DNA of 64,000 bases from NCBI RefSeq assembly GCF_029590555.1, contig NZ_CP081002.1, forward strand, positions 1,183,976 to 1,247,975. The letters run 5' to 3'. Each line of letters opens with the position of its first letter. Position 1 is the stretch's first letter. The position numbers were made by a program, and so were the translations under genes. This DNA comes from Sphingobium sp. V4 (GTDB lineage Bacteria; Pseudomonadota; Alphaproteobacteria; Sphingomonadales; Sphingomonadaceae). The notes under the pieces are model-generated. The model ran no database searches. It had not been told where the DNA came from and saw nothing but the letters and a program-made list of their open reading frames with translations. This document shows, piece by piece, positions 16,977-26,242 of this stretch.

Positions 16977-17947
16977 TGGGCCAGGAACTTCACTCTCTCG
17001 ATTTGCAAGCGGCACAGTGGGTCGAGCGGATGAGCCGCCCCGTGCTGGACAGCGATGCGGCCGCCGATTTCGATCGCTGGATCCTCAAGGATCCACGGCA
17101 TGTCGAAAGCTATGCGCGCATGTCCACCCTGTGGCAGTCAGGCGAACTTGAAGCCGCACTGGACGACAAGGCGACATCGCTGCATCCATCCAATGACGAT
17201 GACATCGAGCCGGCCCCACAATTGCGCCAGCTGCGCCCGTCATGGCGGCGCGCGGTCCCGCTCGCGGCGGCGCTATGTGCGGTCCTGTCGATCGGCCTCG
17301 CGGCCCCACGCCTGCTGGTTCACAGAACGACCTATGCCACCGGTCTTGGGCAGAGCCGAACGGTGGCATTACAGGATGGTTCGACTATTCGCATGGATGC
17401 GGAGACGCGGATAAGGGTGCGGATCACGCCATGGTCGCGCGACATCACGCTCGAGCAAGGCGAGGCATTTTTCGATGTCGTGCATGAGCGGCTGCGTCCC
17501 TTTGCCGTCGATACTGGCGCGGCGCGGGTCTCGGTCCTTGGCACGGCCTTCGACATCGACCGGATCGGCGACGACACGCGCGTCATTCAGGTTTATCGCG
17601 GCCTGGTCAGCATTGATGCCGGTGTCGGGCGCCAATGGCGTCTGCCCGCCGGCAGCGGCTTGGAACTGGCCGGAAGCAGGGTCCGCAGCCTGACGGTAGG
17701 TGTCGGCAAGCATCCCGACTGGATGGACGGCTGGCTGGAGGCGAACGAGATGCCGGTGTCGCAACTGGTGCAAAAGCTCAACCGAGTGTCACATCGTTCG
17801 ATCGAACTGGCCGATCCAGCCTTGGGTGAGTTGCTGGTCACAGGACGCTTCCCCACCAATGACCTCGAAGGCGTTCTGGACGCGATCGCCGCCATTCATG
17901 ACCTCAACTGGCGCAGTGCGGGCAATCGCTACGTTCTGGATCGTTAG
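16976..17947 (+). CDS. FecR-family regulator, second
   Basis: A 323-aa protein. N-terminal sigma-binding part (LDLQAAQWVERMSRPVLDSD, FDRWILKDPRHVESYARMST), a transmembrane segment near residues 88-108 (VPLAAALCAVLSIGLAAPRL), the FecR domain (VALQDGSTIRMDAETRIRVR, TLEQGEAFFDVVHERLRPFA, VSVLGTAFDI) and the C-terminal DPALGELLVTGRFPTNDLEG module that contacts the receptor STN domain. Translationally coupled to the upstream sigma gene (TGATG). Confidence 0.9.
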   Translation: MGQELHSLDLQAAQWVERMSRPVLDSDAAADFDRWILKDPRHVESYARMSTLWQSGELEAALDDKATSLHPSNDDDIEPAPQLRQLRPSWRRAVPLAAALCAVLSIGLAAPRLLVHRTTYATGLGQSRTVALQDGSTIRMDAETRIRVRITPWSRDITLEQGEAFFDVVHERLRPFAVDTGAARVSVLGTAFDIDRIGDDTRVIQVYRGLVSIDAGVGRQWRLPAGSGLELAGSRVRSLTVGVGKHPDWMDGWLEANEMPVSQLVQKLNRVSHRSIELADPALGELLVTGRFPTNDLEGVLDAIAAIHDLNWRSAGNRYVLDR

Positions 17948-17951
17948 GGAT

Positions 17952-17985
17952 GGTCATGTAATTTTCATGATAAGATCATGAAAAT
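17952..17985. promoter_or_regulatory. TCATG repeats at 11-bp spacing within a palindrome, upstream of the second receptor
   Basis: TCATG occurs at 17954, 17965 and 17976, exactly 11 bp apart, with AT-rich 4-bp linkers (TAAT, ATAA), as in Pho-box architecture although the TG of TGTCA is not kept. The same stretch is a perfect palindrome, ATTTTCATGAT - AAG - ATCATGAAAAT (17961-17985). It is either an activator site or an operator for the receptor gene 80 nt downstream. Confidence 0.4.
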
Positions 17986-18066
17986 GTAAGAATAAATATT
18001 TGTCGGGTTTTGCTCTCATGGCGCGTCTGCCGCCTGAACTGTCTGTTCAAATGGGGGTATTATTCC

Positions 18067-21000
18067 ATGTCAATTTTAAACCGGCCCGCCGTATCGGTGC
18101 TGGCCATTGCCGTAGCGAGCACGCTTGCCACGCCGGTGCAAGCGGCCGAGGCGCGTTACAGCTTTGCCATTCCCGCGCAGGATCTGGCGCAGGCGCTCCA
18201 GGAATATTCGCGCATCACCGGTACGCCGGTCGCCGCATCGCCCCATGCGCTGCGCGGTCGCCGCAGCCGGGCCGTATCCGGCACCATGTCCGCTGCCGCC
18301 GCGCTGCAGCAGCTGATCGGCGGCGCCAACGTCGCCATGCAGCGGCGCGGCAACATGCTGATCGCCAAGCCGCTTGCCATGCACAGCCAGCCTGTCAGCT
18401 TCGCCGATCGGACGCCCAGCGGCAAGGCGGCCGCGCCGGCACCGGCCCGTGCCGCCAGCGCGGCTGAAACGCCGAACAGTGACATCGTGGTCACCGGCTA
18501 CATCGAGGCCGTGCAGCGTTCGCTGGAAACCAAGCGCGAAGCACAGGTCGTGTCGGATACCATTACCGCCGACGACATGGGCAAACTGCCCGCCAACAAT
18601 GTTTCCGAAGCACTGTCTCGCTTGCCGGGCGTCAACGCGGTGCGCGATTCCGCCACCGGTGAGGGCGACCGGATCACGATCCGTGGCCTTTCGACCGAGC
18701 TCAACAATTATTCCATCAACGGCGTGCGCGTCGGCGGCGCGGGATCGCGCGACAATAATTTCTATCGCGGCGTGCGCCTGTCGGTCCTGCCGCCCGACGG
18801 CATCAAGCAGATCACCGTGTTCAAGACGCTGACGCCGGATCGGGACGGCGACGCGCTGGGCGGTTCGGTCGATATCTCGACGCCGACGGCGTTCGACCAG
18901 GCGTCGACTCATTTCCGCCTGTCGGCCGAAGGCGGCTTTCTCGACAAGTTCGATGATCGTAAGTCGGGTCAGGTCTCCGGCGCCTTTTCCCGGCAGTTCA
19001 GCGACAATTTCGGTGTTTTCGTCTCGGGCAGCTGGAGCCGCCGCAAGTCGCAATATGAACAAAATGGCGTGGACGGCGATAACCAGCCTGACAACTGGTA
19101 CGACAATAGCGAGACGCTGGGCTGGGACCCCAATCGCTTCGTCATGCGCGGCATGGACCTGGCGTTGGGCGAGACCGACGTGAAGCGCTGGGGCGGCAAT
19201 ACCAGCATCGACTATCGCTCGGATCATCACGAGTTTCATCTACGCGGGCAGTATAACAAATATCAGAAGCAGGAATTCAGCAACCGCCTGAACTTCCGCA
19301 ACGACACCGCGCAGAATTCAGCGCGCCTGTCACAGGTCGATGCCGACGACCGCAGCCTGGCGCAGCCCGATGACGTCGTGACGGGATATGACAAGGAACT
19401 GGGCCGAATCTATGGCTATACGCTCGACCAGATCGTAGACCGCGACGGCGACGGGATCATCACCGATGCGGACCGTTCGACCCGGTCCTTCTACAGCCTG
19501 AATGGTGGTTCGGGCACCTGGGACCCGCAGGGCTTCCGTCTGCGCCGTTTCTGGGAGGCGACCAGTGAGTCCGGCAGCCTCGCCTCGGCCAATTTCGGTG
19601 GCATATCGCGCTTCGGCGCCGTGACGATCGACTATGATGTCTCGTACGCCCAGTCGGAGGACAATCTGGACGACGGCTACACGCTAGAATTCCGCAGCGA
19701 CAAATATGGTTGGCTGGGTAATACGGGCGTGCTCTTCTCCTCCTCGGAGGATGCCCGCTTCCCCAAATGGCTGCTCAATGATGCCGGCCTCGCCGCCGTG
19801 CAGGACCCGTCGGAATATGCCTTCAGCAGTCTGGAGGGCGAAGTCGGCGGTACGCGCGAAAAGCTGTGGCAGGGGCAGATGAACTTGACATGGAAGCCCG
19901 ACAGCCCTTGGCTGGAATCGATCAAGACCGGCGGCAAATTCTACAACTCGCAGCGCCGCACCTATTCGGGCTCTTTTCTCAACCTCGAGACGGACGGCAC
20001 CATGGCCGACTTCTCGCAATTCTATGGCAAGGATGTCACCAACCTGTTCGGCGGCGCCTATAGCGGCGTCTATCGCCTGGGCCAGACGCTCGCCAACAAG
20101 GCGATGCTGGCTGAGTTGCAGCGCGCGGAAAATGGCGAAAGCACGATGTTCGAGGGCTTTGCCGTCGACCCGTCGGACGCCGAACTGTCGAACGAGGACA
20201 GTTTCCGGTTCAACGAGCGTGTGATCTCGGGCTATGCGATGGCGACAGCGCGGATCGGCAAGGCGCAGATCATCGGTGGCGTTCGCGTGGAAGCGACCCG
20301 CAACAAGGTCGACGCCTATCTGATGGATGAGGTGCAGGGGGAACGTTTCACCACCGACCGCTCCAGCTTCACCAACATTCTGCCCTCGATCCACGTCAAT
20401 TATGATTTCGACCGCAAGACCAAGCTGCGCGGTGCCGTCTGGACCAGCTTTGCTCGGCCCGACATTGCGCGCATGAGTTCCGCGCGCGAATATAGCTATG
20501 ACACCGATCCGGACGGCGATGGCGAGGAAAATCCGACCGCCGACTGGGTGCTGGTCGGTATCGAGCAGGGCAATCCGAACCTCAAGCCGATGCGCTCCAC
20601 CAATCTCGACCTGTCGCTCGAACATTATGCCGGCGACACCGGCGCTTATTCGGTGGCGATCTACTATAAGCATATCACCAACTTCCTGTTCCGCTCTTCA
20701 TCTTCGAACATTCGCGACGGAACGCTGGGTGAGAATGTCGATCCGGCTGGCGTCGCGATTTCCATGCCCAACAATGGCAAATGGGCCGAGGTTTACGGCC
20801 TTGAGATCAGCGCCCAGCAGCAATTGCACTGGCTGCCCGGCATCCTGGGCTCGCTCGGCATCGGTGGCAATCTGACCCTGCAGCGATCCAAGGCAGTGAC
20901 CGGCCTGTCCTGGCATCCGGAAGGTTACACCCTGCCGCTGATGGAGACGCCCGAGACCATCGCCAACCTGCAGATTTTCTGGGAACGCAAGGGCTGGGAA

Positions 21001-21261
21001 ATCTATGGCGCCTGGAACTACCAGTCGAAATTCATGGGCGGTATCCAGGATTTCGGCAACGATCCCTATGAGCAGGCATACAGCTTCGTCGACCTGACCC
21101 TGCGCAAGACCTTCATGAAGAAGTCCTCGATCCAGCTTCAGGTTCGCAACCTCTTCGATTCCCACACCTATTGGGAAACGGTCTCGTCCGGCACCGGTGC
21201 CAGCCGGGCCTATATCAAGAATGGCCGCAGCTTCTCGCTCGGCGTCAACCTCATATTCTGA
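18067..21261 (+). CDS. TonB-dependent receptor with STN domain, second
   Basis: A 1064-aa outer-membrane receptor. Signal peptide (VSVLAIAVASTLATPVQA), STN domain (YSFAIPAQDLAQALQEYSRI, GRRSRAVSGTMSAAAALQQL), plug from DIVVTGYIEAVQRSLETKRE with LPANNVSEALSRLPGVNAVR, then a long barrel ending GVNLIF. The plug and the VFKTLTPDRDGDALGGSVDI motif place it in the large TonB-receptor class often used for carbohydrate or complex substrates in Caulobacterales and sphingomonads. ATG 18067 is preferred over TTG 18010. Its stop overlaps the start of the secreted phosphatase, so the two are one transcription unit: the phosphatase likely trims what the receptor takes up, or the reverse. Confidence 0.9.
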   Translation: MSILNRPAVSVLAIAVASTLATPVQAAEARYSFAIPAQDLAQALQEYSRITGTPVAASPHALRGRRSRAVSGTMSAAAALQQLIGGANVAMQRRGNMLIAKPLAMHSQPVSFADRTPSGKAAAPAPARAASAAETPNSDIVVTGYIEAVQRSLETKREAQVVSDTITADDMGKLPANNVSEALSRLPGVNAVRDSATGEGDRITIRGLSTELNNYSINGVRVGGAGSRDNNFYRGVRLSVLPPDGIKQITVFKTLTPDRDGDALGGSVDISTPTAFDQASTHFRLSAEGGFLDKFDDRKSGQVSGAFSRQFSDNFGVFVSGSWSRRKSQYEQNGVDGDNQPDNWYDNSETLGWDPNRFVMRGMDLALGETDVKRWGGNTSIDYRSDHHEFHLRGQYNKYQKQEFSNRLNFRNDTAQNSARLSQVDADDRSLAQPDDVVTGYDKELGRIYGYTLDQIVDRDGDGIITDADRSTRSFYSLNGGSGTWDPQGFRLRRFWEATSESGSLASANFGGISRFGAVTIDYDVSYAQSEDNLDDGYTLEFRSDKYGWLGNTGVLFSSSEDARFPKWLLNDAGLAAVQDPSEYAFSSLEGEVGGTREKLWQGQMNLTWKPDSPWLESIKTGGKFYNSQRRTYSGSFLNLETDGTMADFSQFYGKDVTNLFGGAYSGVYRLGQTLANKAMLAELQRAENGESTMFEGFAVDPSDAELSNEDSFRFNERVISGYAMATARIGKAQIIGGVRVEATRNKVDAYLMDEVQGERFTTDRSSFTNILPSIHVNYDFDRKTKLRGAVWTSFARPDIARMSSAREYSYDTDPDGDGEENPTADWVLVGIEQGNPNLKPMRSTNLDLSLEHYAGDTGAYSVAIYYKHITNFLFRSSSSNIRDGTLGENVDPAGVAISMPNNGKWAEVYGLEISAQQQLHWLPGILGSLGIGGNLTLQRSKAVTGLSWHPEGYTLPLMETPETIANLQIFWERKGWEIYGAWNYQSKFMGGIQDFGNDPYEQAYSFVDLTLRKTFMKKSSIQLQVRNLFDSHTYWETVSSGTGASRAYIKNGRSFSLGVNLIF

Positions 21262-22553
21262 TGGGAAACAGGATGATTGCGACCCGTATCCTTGTACATG
21301 CGCTGCTGATCGGCAGCGTGCTTCCCATCGGAGCGGCGGGGGCAGTTGATGCCCCCGCCGTACCCTCGGCTCCGCTTGCCCCCGCAACCGTCGCGCCGGA
21401 GCGGATCATACTCAACCTGACGGCCGACCCGGCGACCGAAATGGCGGTCACCTGGCGATCTGCCCCTGGCCTTGCGGGCCAGGTCCAATATGCGGTGGCG
21501 ACCGCAAGTCCGGACTTCGTAAAGACGCCGATGACGATCGCCGCCGCCACCGACGACGCCACGCTGGCGGTGCGCGAAGATCCGGCCTTCCGTGCGGCAT
21601 ATCATTCGGCGGTGCTGAAAGGACTTCAGCCCGACAGCGTCTATGCCTATCGAGTGGGCGACGGTACATACTGGTCCGAATGGTTCCAGTTCCGTACCGC
21701 CGCCAAGGCGATGAAGCCGTTCCGCTTCATCTATATGGGCGACATGCAGAACCAGATATTGTCGGAAGCCTCGCGCACGTTGCGCATGGCCTTCCGCCAA
21801 GCGGGCGACGCGGCCTTCACCATCCATGCCGGCGATCTGGTCAATCGGCATGACAGCGACACCGAATGGGGCGAATGGTTTGCCGCCGGCGGCTTCCTTT
21901 ATGCACAGACGCCGCAGATGCCGACGCCCGGCAATCATGAATATGTGAGGGATGAGGCCGCACGCGCCGGCTCCTCGATCACCGGACAGTGGCGGCGACA
22001 GTTCACGCTGCCGGACGATGGCCCGGCGGACGTGCCCGCCAGTCGCGAGACCAACTGGTATACCGACTATCAGGGGCTAAGGTTGATCTCGATCGATTCC
22101 ATGCAGGTGGACCGTGACGAGAAGGCGCGCGCGTCGATCATCAAATGGCTCGACGGCGTACTGGCGCACAATCCCAGCCGTTGGACGGTAATGTTCCTGC
22201 ACTTCCCGGTCTTCTCCAGCGAGCCGGGTCGGGACAATCCCAAGGTGCGGGCCGCGCTCAAGCCGTTGGTCGACAAATATAAGGTCGATCTTGTGCTCCA
22301 GGGCCATGATCATGGCTATGCCCGTGGCGCGATCGGGCCGGACGGCCCCACCCGCGATGACGCTGGATCGACCTATGCCGTGTCGGTGGCGGGGCCGAAA
22401 ATGTACGATGTCGGCAGCCTGACATGGGCACGCAAGTCGGCCTCGCGCACACAAGCCTATCAGGTCATCGACGTCACTCAAAACCAGCTACACTATCGTG
22501 CCTACACCGCGACGGGTGGGCCTTTGGACGAAGTCATATTGCGCAAGCCCTGA
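21261..22553 (+). CDS. Purple-acid-phosphatase-like secreted metallophosphoesterase
   Basis: A 430-aa exported enzyme. Signal peptide (HALLIGSVLPIGAAGAVDA), an N-terminal fibronectin-III-like domain (PERIILNLTADPATEMAVTW to LQPDSVYAYRVGDG), then the metallophosphatase core with GDMQNQ (D161), HAGDLVNR (D192), GNHE (N225-H226-E227), FLHFPVF and QGHDHGYAR (H349, H351). These are the dinuclear-metal ligands of purple acid phosphatases. It would release phosphate from esters in the periplasm. ATG 21261 overlaps the receptor stop; ATG 21273 is an alternative with a better-placed GGAAACAGG. A hairpin follows the stop. Confidence 0.9.
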   Translation: MGNRMIATRILVHALLIGSVLPIGAAGAVDAPAVPSAPLAPATVAPERIILNLTADPATEMAVTWRSAPGLAGQVQYAVATASPDFVKTPMTIAAATDDATLAVREDPAFRAAYHSAVLKGLQPDSVYAYRVGDGTYWSEWFQFRTAAKAMKPFRFIYMGDMQNQILSEASRTLRMAFRQAGDAAFTIHAGDLVNRHDSDTEWGEWFAAGGFLYAQTPQMPTPGNHEYVRDEAARAGSSITGQWRRQFTLPDDGPADVPASRETNWYTDYQGLRLISIDSMQVDRDEKARASIIKWLDGVLAHNPSRWTVMFLHFPVFSSEPGRDNPKVRAALKPLVDKYKVDLVLQGHDHGYARGAIGPDGPTRDDAGSTYAVSVAGPKMYDVGSLTWARKSASRTQAYQVIDVTQNQLHYRAYTATGGPLDEVILRKP

Positions 22554-22562
22554 ATAGCCAGG

Positions 22563-22593
22563 TTGAGGCGGGACCAGGTATGCCCCGCCTCAA
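22563..22593 (+). terminator. Hairpin after the phosphatase gene
   Basis: TTGAGGCGGG (22563-22572) pairs perfectly with CCCGCCTCAA (22584-22593) over an 11-nt loop. No U-run follows (GGGGG instead), so it is an mRNA-stabilising or Rho-assisted end rather than a textbook terminator. Confidence 0.5.
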
Positions 22594-22847
22594 GGGGGCC
22601 GTTTGAATAGCCCCAGCAAGGCTTGGTATATCGCATATATGACAGGCGGTCGCGTTAGCCGACCTTCTGTTCTTGGGCGGAGGAAAATGATGGCCGAACG
22701 ACCGCAAAGGGTGTGCGCCGTGCAAAGGCGGCACTTTCTAGGCCGTATGTTCGTGCGGCGAAGTTGGCCCGCCCTCGGAGTAAGCAGGAAACGGGGGTTA
22801 CGCCGGACGGACCGGCGCCTATCCCCAAGCTTAAGCGAGGGCGAACC

Positions 22848-23966
22848 ATGGACGAGTATAGCGAACTTTTCATCGGACTCGATACATCGAAAGCGAAGAT
22901 CTCGGTTGCAGTCGCGGAAAAGGAACGGAACGGCGAAGTCCGCTTTTTCGGCGACATCTCCGCCGAGCCGACGTCGGTCGCATCGATGGTGGGCAAGTTG
23001 GCGAAGCGTGGGGCGAAGCTTCACTTCTGCTATGAGGCTGGCCCGACGGGGTACGATCTGTATCGCCAGATCATCGCGCTGGGGCATGAGTGCCAGGTCG
23101 TGGCGCCCTCTCTAATTCCCAAACGCCCCGGTGATCGGGTGAAGACCAATAGGCGCGATGCCGTCAGCCTGGCACGGCTTCATCGCGCCGGCGAGTTGAC
23201 TGCCGTCTGGGTTCCGGACGAAGCACATGAGGCTGTACGCGACCTTGTCCGCGCTCGTGAGTGCGCCCATGACGCGCTGAAGAAGGCTCGCCAGCAGTTG
23301 CAGTCCTTCCTCTTGCGCCATGGCCGGATTTTCCCGGGACGCACATCGTGGACACGGGCGCATTTTCGTTGGCTGGCAGCGCAGAGCTTCACCCATCCCG
23401 CCCATCACATCGTGCTCGTCGAATATATCCAGGCTATCGAGGATGCGGGTGTCCGAGAAGATAGGCTGACCAAGCAGGTCGCTGAGATAGCCGCGTCCTG
23501 GTCCATGGCACCTGTGGTTGAAGCCTACCAGGCGATGCGCGGTATCGCGTTCATCAACGCCGTCACCTTTGTCGTGGAAATCGGCGATATACGACGCTTC
23601 GAAACAGCGCCGCAGTTGATGGCGTATCTCGGGCTTGTACCATCCGAGAGTTCAACGGGCGAGCGGGTGAAGCGCGGGGGCATCACCAAGGCCGGCAACA
23701 AGCGGGCTCGCCGCGTGCTGATCGAAGGCGCATGGACCTACCGCTTTCCCGCCCGGGTGAGCCAGACGATCCAGGCACGGTTGGAAGGGCTACCACGCTC
23801 CGTTCGCGAGATCGCATGGAAAGGGCAAATCAGGCTCTGCGCACGTTATCGAAAGCTGATCCAGGCCGGGAAGCTTAAGACCGTCGCGGTCACAGCAATC
23901 GCGCGGGAGATGGCCGCCTTCCTCTGGGCAATCGGGCAAGAGGTGGCTCCCACCGCTGAGGCATGA
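22848..23966 (+). CDS. IS110-family transposase
   Basis: A 372-aa DEDD-type recombinase. The RuvC-like N-terminal domain starts FIGLDTSKAKISVAVAEKER, with CYEAGPTGYDLYRQI and KTNRRDAVSLARL; the C-terminal Tnp_20 domain has MRGIAFINAVTFVVEIGDI, LMAYLGLVPSESSTGERVKR and GGITKAGNKRARRVLIEGAW with the conserved serine region. ATG 22848 is chosen over the 135-nt longer frame because the family starts just before the first aspartate. IS110 elements carry a noncoding bridge RNA at one end; about 250 nt lie between the phosphatase hairpin and this start, and about 320 nt between its stop and the group II intron, so either side could hold it. Element borders not determined. Confidence 0.92.
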   Translation: MDEYSELFIGLDTSKAKISVAVAEKERNGEVRFFGDISAEPTSVASMVGKLAKRGAKLHFCYEAGPTGYDLYRQIIALGHECQVVAPSLIPKRPGDRVKTNRRDAVSLARLHRAGELTAVWVPDEAHEAVRDLVRARECAHDALKKARQQLQSFLLRHGRIFPGRTSWTRAHFRWLAAQSFTHPAHHIVLVEYIQAIEDAGVREDRLTKQVAEIAASWSMAPVVEAYQAMRGIAFINAVTFVVEIGDIRRFETAPQLMAYLGLVPSESSTGERVKRGGITKAGNKRARRVLIEGAWTYRFPARVSQTIQARLEGLPRSVREIAWKGQIRLCARYRKLIQAGKLKTVAVTAIAREMAAFLWAIGQEVAPTAEA

Positions 23967-24289
23967 AGGCTCATCATCGGTAAACGGTCACGAGAAAGGA
24001 GCAAGAACCAGCGTCATCATCTGCTTGATGTGCAAAGTTGGGAGCAGGGCCCCGGTGGGGAATCCTCGTACCCACTATGTGGCGGACTAAAAGTCTATGC
24101 CCGATTCTAGACAGAGGCAGCCCCAGACGAACATACGGATATGCGGTAGCCAACCCGCGCATAAGAGTATGCCAACCGTCGTCGAAAGCCCTGCTCCCTA
24201 CTCTGCACATGAGCTTCACAAATTGGATTTCGTCATCTCGGGCGGAAAGGACATCATCATGCCGAAGGCTCTTGAAAACGAACATAAGA
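23967..24289. other. Noncoding stretch between the IS110 transposase and the group II intron
   Basis: No gene seen. Probably the right-hand noncoding part of the IS110 element, into which the intron inserted. CATAAGAG occurs at 24162 and again at 24283, immediately before the likely intron 5' end. Short open frames here show no recognisable protein similarity. Confidence 0.4.
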
Positions 24290-24719
24290 GTGGGTGAAAG
24301 GCCCACCCGGCGACGCTCCAGCCGGAAGCAACCGGGGCAGGCATGGAGGTGACGATATGTCTGAAGCCCCCGGATGACGGTCACGTAGGTGACCGTGCGA
24401 GCGTACAGGCCGTAACGTGAGTGAACGCTGAGCAATCCTCGAAAAGGACGATGTGCAGGCCGACCCGTTAACCCTTACGGGGAAGGTTGATATGGACGGG
24501 CGAGTTTGAGCGACGTTTGAGCCCGTCTGCTGCACCGGGGTAGTGGCGACAGCATGTACGCAAGGAAAGTGCACGCAACACGGGAAGCCCCATGGCGTGC
24601 CGAGGGATCGGCAACCGGACGCCCGCGAGGGATGGGACGGGCGCGATGGGGTGGCGGAGAGGCCCGTAGTACCGAGGAAGTCGGGTAATGCCGGTGGAGG
24701 GAAGGAGCCTCAGTTCAAG

Positions 24720-24832
24720 ATGAACGCAACAAGTGGTGAGGGGCAGGAGATTGGGAAACCTATCAACTCGGCAAAAGCGTCCAGAAACTGCAGAAGGCGT
24801 TGCACGCGAAAGCGAAGGCAGAAGCTGGCTAT
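24720..24832 (+). pseudogene. Group II intron reverse transcriptase, N-terminal piece
   Basis: ATG 24720 opens MNATSGEGQEIGKPINSAK in one frame; the next expected residues, VQKLQKALHAKAKAEAGY, are in the frame two bases away (from 24779). A 1-nt deletion in GCGTCC around 24776-24781 would explain this. The second frame runs directly into GCTGGCTAT, the 9-bp sequence duplicated on both sides of the IS256-type element, and continues at 26270 with the main reverse transcriptase body. Confidence 0.65.
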
Positions 24833-24890
24833 GATCGTGCCCCGCGGGATGGTGTAACAGCGCGGATCCTTGGTAGAGGATCGGACTGGA

Positions 24891-26090
24891 TCAGGCCGCC
24901 ACGCCGGGCAGCTTGATGAGAGGATTGTCGCTGACTGGGGCGAGACTTTCAAGGCTCATGTATCGGCGTGATACGGCCCACTCGTCCTGCTGTTCGAGCA
25001 TCAGGGCGCCGACGAGGCGGATCACGGCCGCATGATTGGGAAAGATGCCGACGACATCGGACCGTCTTTTGATCTCGCCGTTGAGGCGCTCGAGAGGATT
25101 CGTGCTGGAGATCTGGGGCCAATGGTCCTTCGGGAAGGCAGTATAGGCGAGGACATCTTCTCGTGCGGCGTCCATCATTTCGGCGAGTTTGGGAGCGCGG
25201 TCGCGTAAGGCGTCGGCAATTGTCTGCCACTGCTTATGGGCCTCCTGAGAGGTCTCCTGGGCAAAGATCGTCTTGATCATCGCTGTGACCGCAGGCCGCT
25301 GCTTGGTCGACACATGCGCGAGGGCATTGCGCATCCAGTGGATTCGGCAGCGCTGCAGGGTAGCATGGAAGACCTTGCTGGCGGCGGCGCGCAGCCCTTT
25401 GTGATCATCGGCGATGACAAGTTTGACGCCCCGCAGCCCGCGATCGGCGAGAGACCGCAAGAAGCCCTTCCAGAAGGTCTCCGCCTCGGTGGGGCCAGTG
25501 GCGACGCCCAACACCTCACGCCGGCCATCGGTGCTCACCCCGACAGCGATTATTGTCGCCGTCGACAGGATCCTGCCCCCCTGGCGGGATTTTATGTAGG
25601 TGGCATCGAGCCAGACGTACGGAAATTCGCCTTCTATCGGCCTGTTCAGGAAGGCGTTGACCCGCTCGTCGATCTCCTCGACCAGCCTGCTGACGGAGCT
25701 CTTGGAGATGCCTGTGAGGCCCATGGCCTTCACCAGATTATCGACCGAGCGGGTCGAGATGCCTTGTACATAGGCCTCCTGAATGACCGCGGTCAGCGCC
25801 TTCTCAGCGGTACGGCGGGGTTCAAGGAAGGACGGGAAATAGGACCCCTTGCGAAGGCGGGGAATCTCCAGATCAATATGGCCGGCCCTGGTTTCCCAGG
25901 AGCGCTCACGATAGCCGTTGCGCTGAACCTCCCGCACTGCGGGGTCTCGAGCACCATGGGGAGCGCCGGTCAGCGCCTGCACCTCAGCTTCCATCATCCT
26001 TTCAGCAGCGAAGGCCAACATCTCGCGTACGAGATCTGCGTCTGCGCCCTTTTCAACCAGCTCGATAAGCGCCATTCTGTCCGTGGTCAT
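24891..26090 (-). CDS. IS256-family (Mutator-like) transposase
   Basis: A 399-aa DDE transposase. N-terminal region [20 protein letters not shown] and [20 protein letters not shown]; catalytic part with [40 protein letters not shown], the helical insertion with [15 protein letters not shown], and the final glutamate in [23 protein letters not shown] 26090 fits the usual start; the frame extends upstream to 26174 without family similarity. It looks intact and may be active. Confidence 0.93.
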   Translation of the reverse strand: MTTDRMALIELVEKGADADLVREMLAFAAERMMEAEVQALTGAPHGARDPAVREVQRNGYRERSWETRAGHIDLEIPRLRKGSYFPSFLEPRRTAEKALTAVIQEAYVQGISTRSVDNLVKAMGLTGISKSSVSRLVEEIDERVNAFLNRPIEGEFPYVWLDATYIKSRQGGRILSTATIIAVGVSTDGRREVLGVATGPTEAETFWKGFLRSLADRGLRGVKLVIADDHKGLRAAASKVFHATLQRCRIHWMRNALAHVSTKQRPAVTAMIKTIFAQETSQEAHKQWQTIADALRDRAPKLAEMMDAAREDVLAYTAFPKDHWPQISSTNPLERLNGEIKRRSDVVGIFPNHAAVIRLVGALMLEQQDEWAVSRRYMSLESLAPVSDNPLIKLPGVAA

Positions 26091-26178
26091 CGTCGTCTCC
26101 GATAGGTTCATTGGTTTCGCAACCCGAACTCTACCGAAGATCGGCGATGGCCGCCAAGACAGGGGCCATGTCATTGCT

Positions 26179-26223
26179 GGGGCTTGAGGCTCCGGTCGCT
26201 ACGCTCCCTGCACCTCAAGCCCC
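26179..26223. repeat. Subterminal inverted repeat in the IS256-type element
   Basis: GGGGCTTGAGG (26179-26189) and CCTCAAGCCCC (26213-26223) form an 11-bp inverted repeat about 90 nt upstream of the transposase start, extended by GTCATTG/CAATGAC outside. A hairpin here could damp read-through transcription into the transposase. Confidence 0.5.
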
Positions 26224-26242
26224 ACAATGACGCTGTTACACC

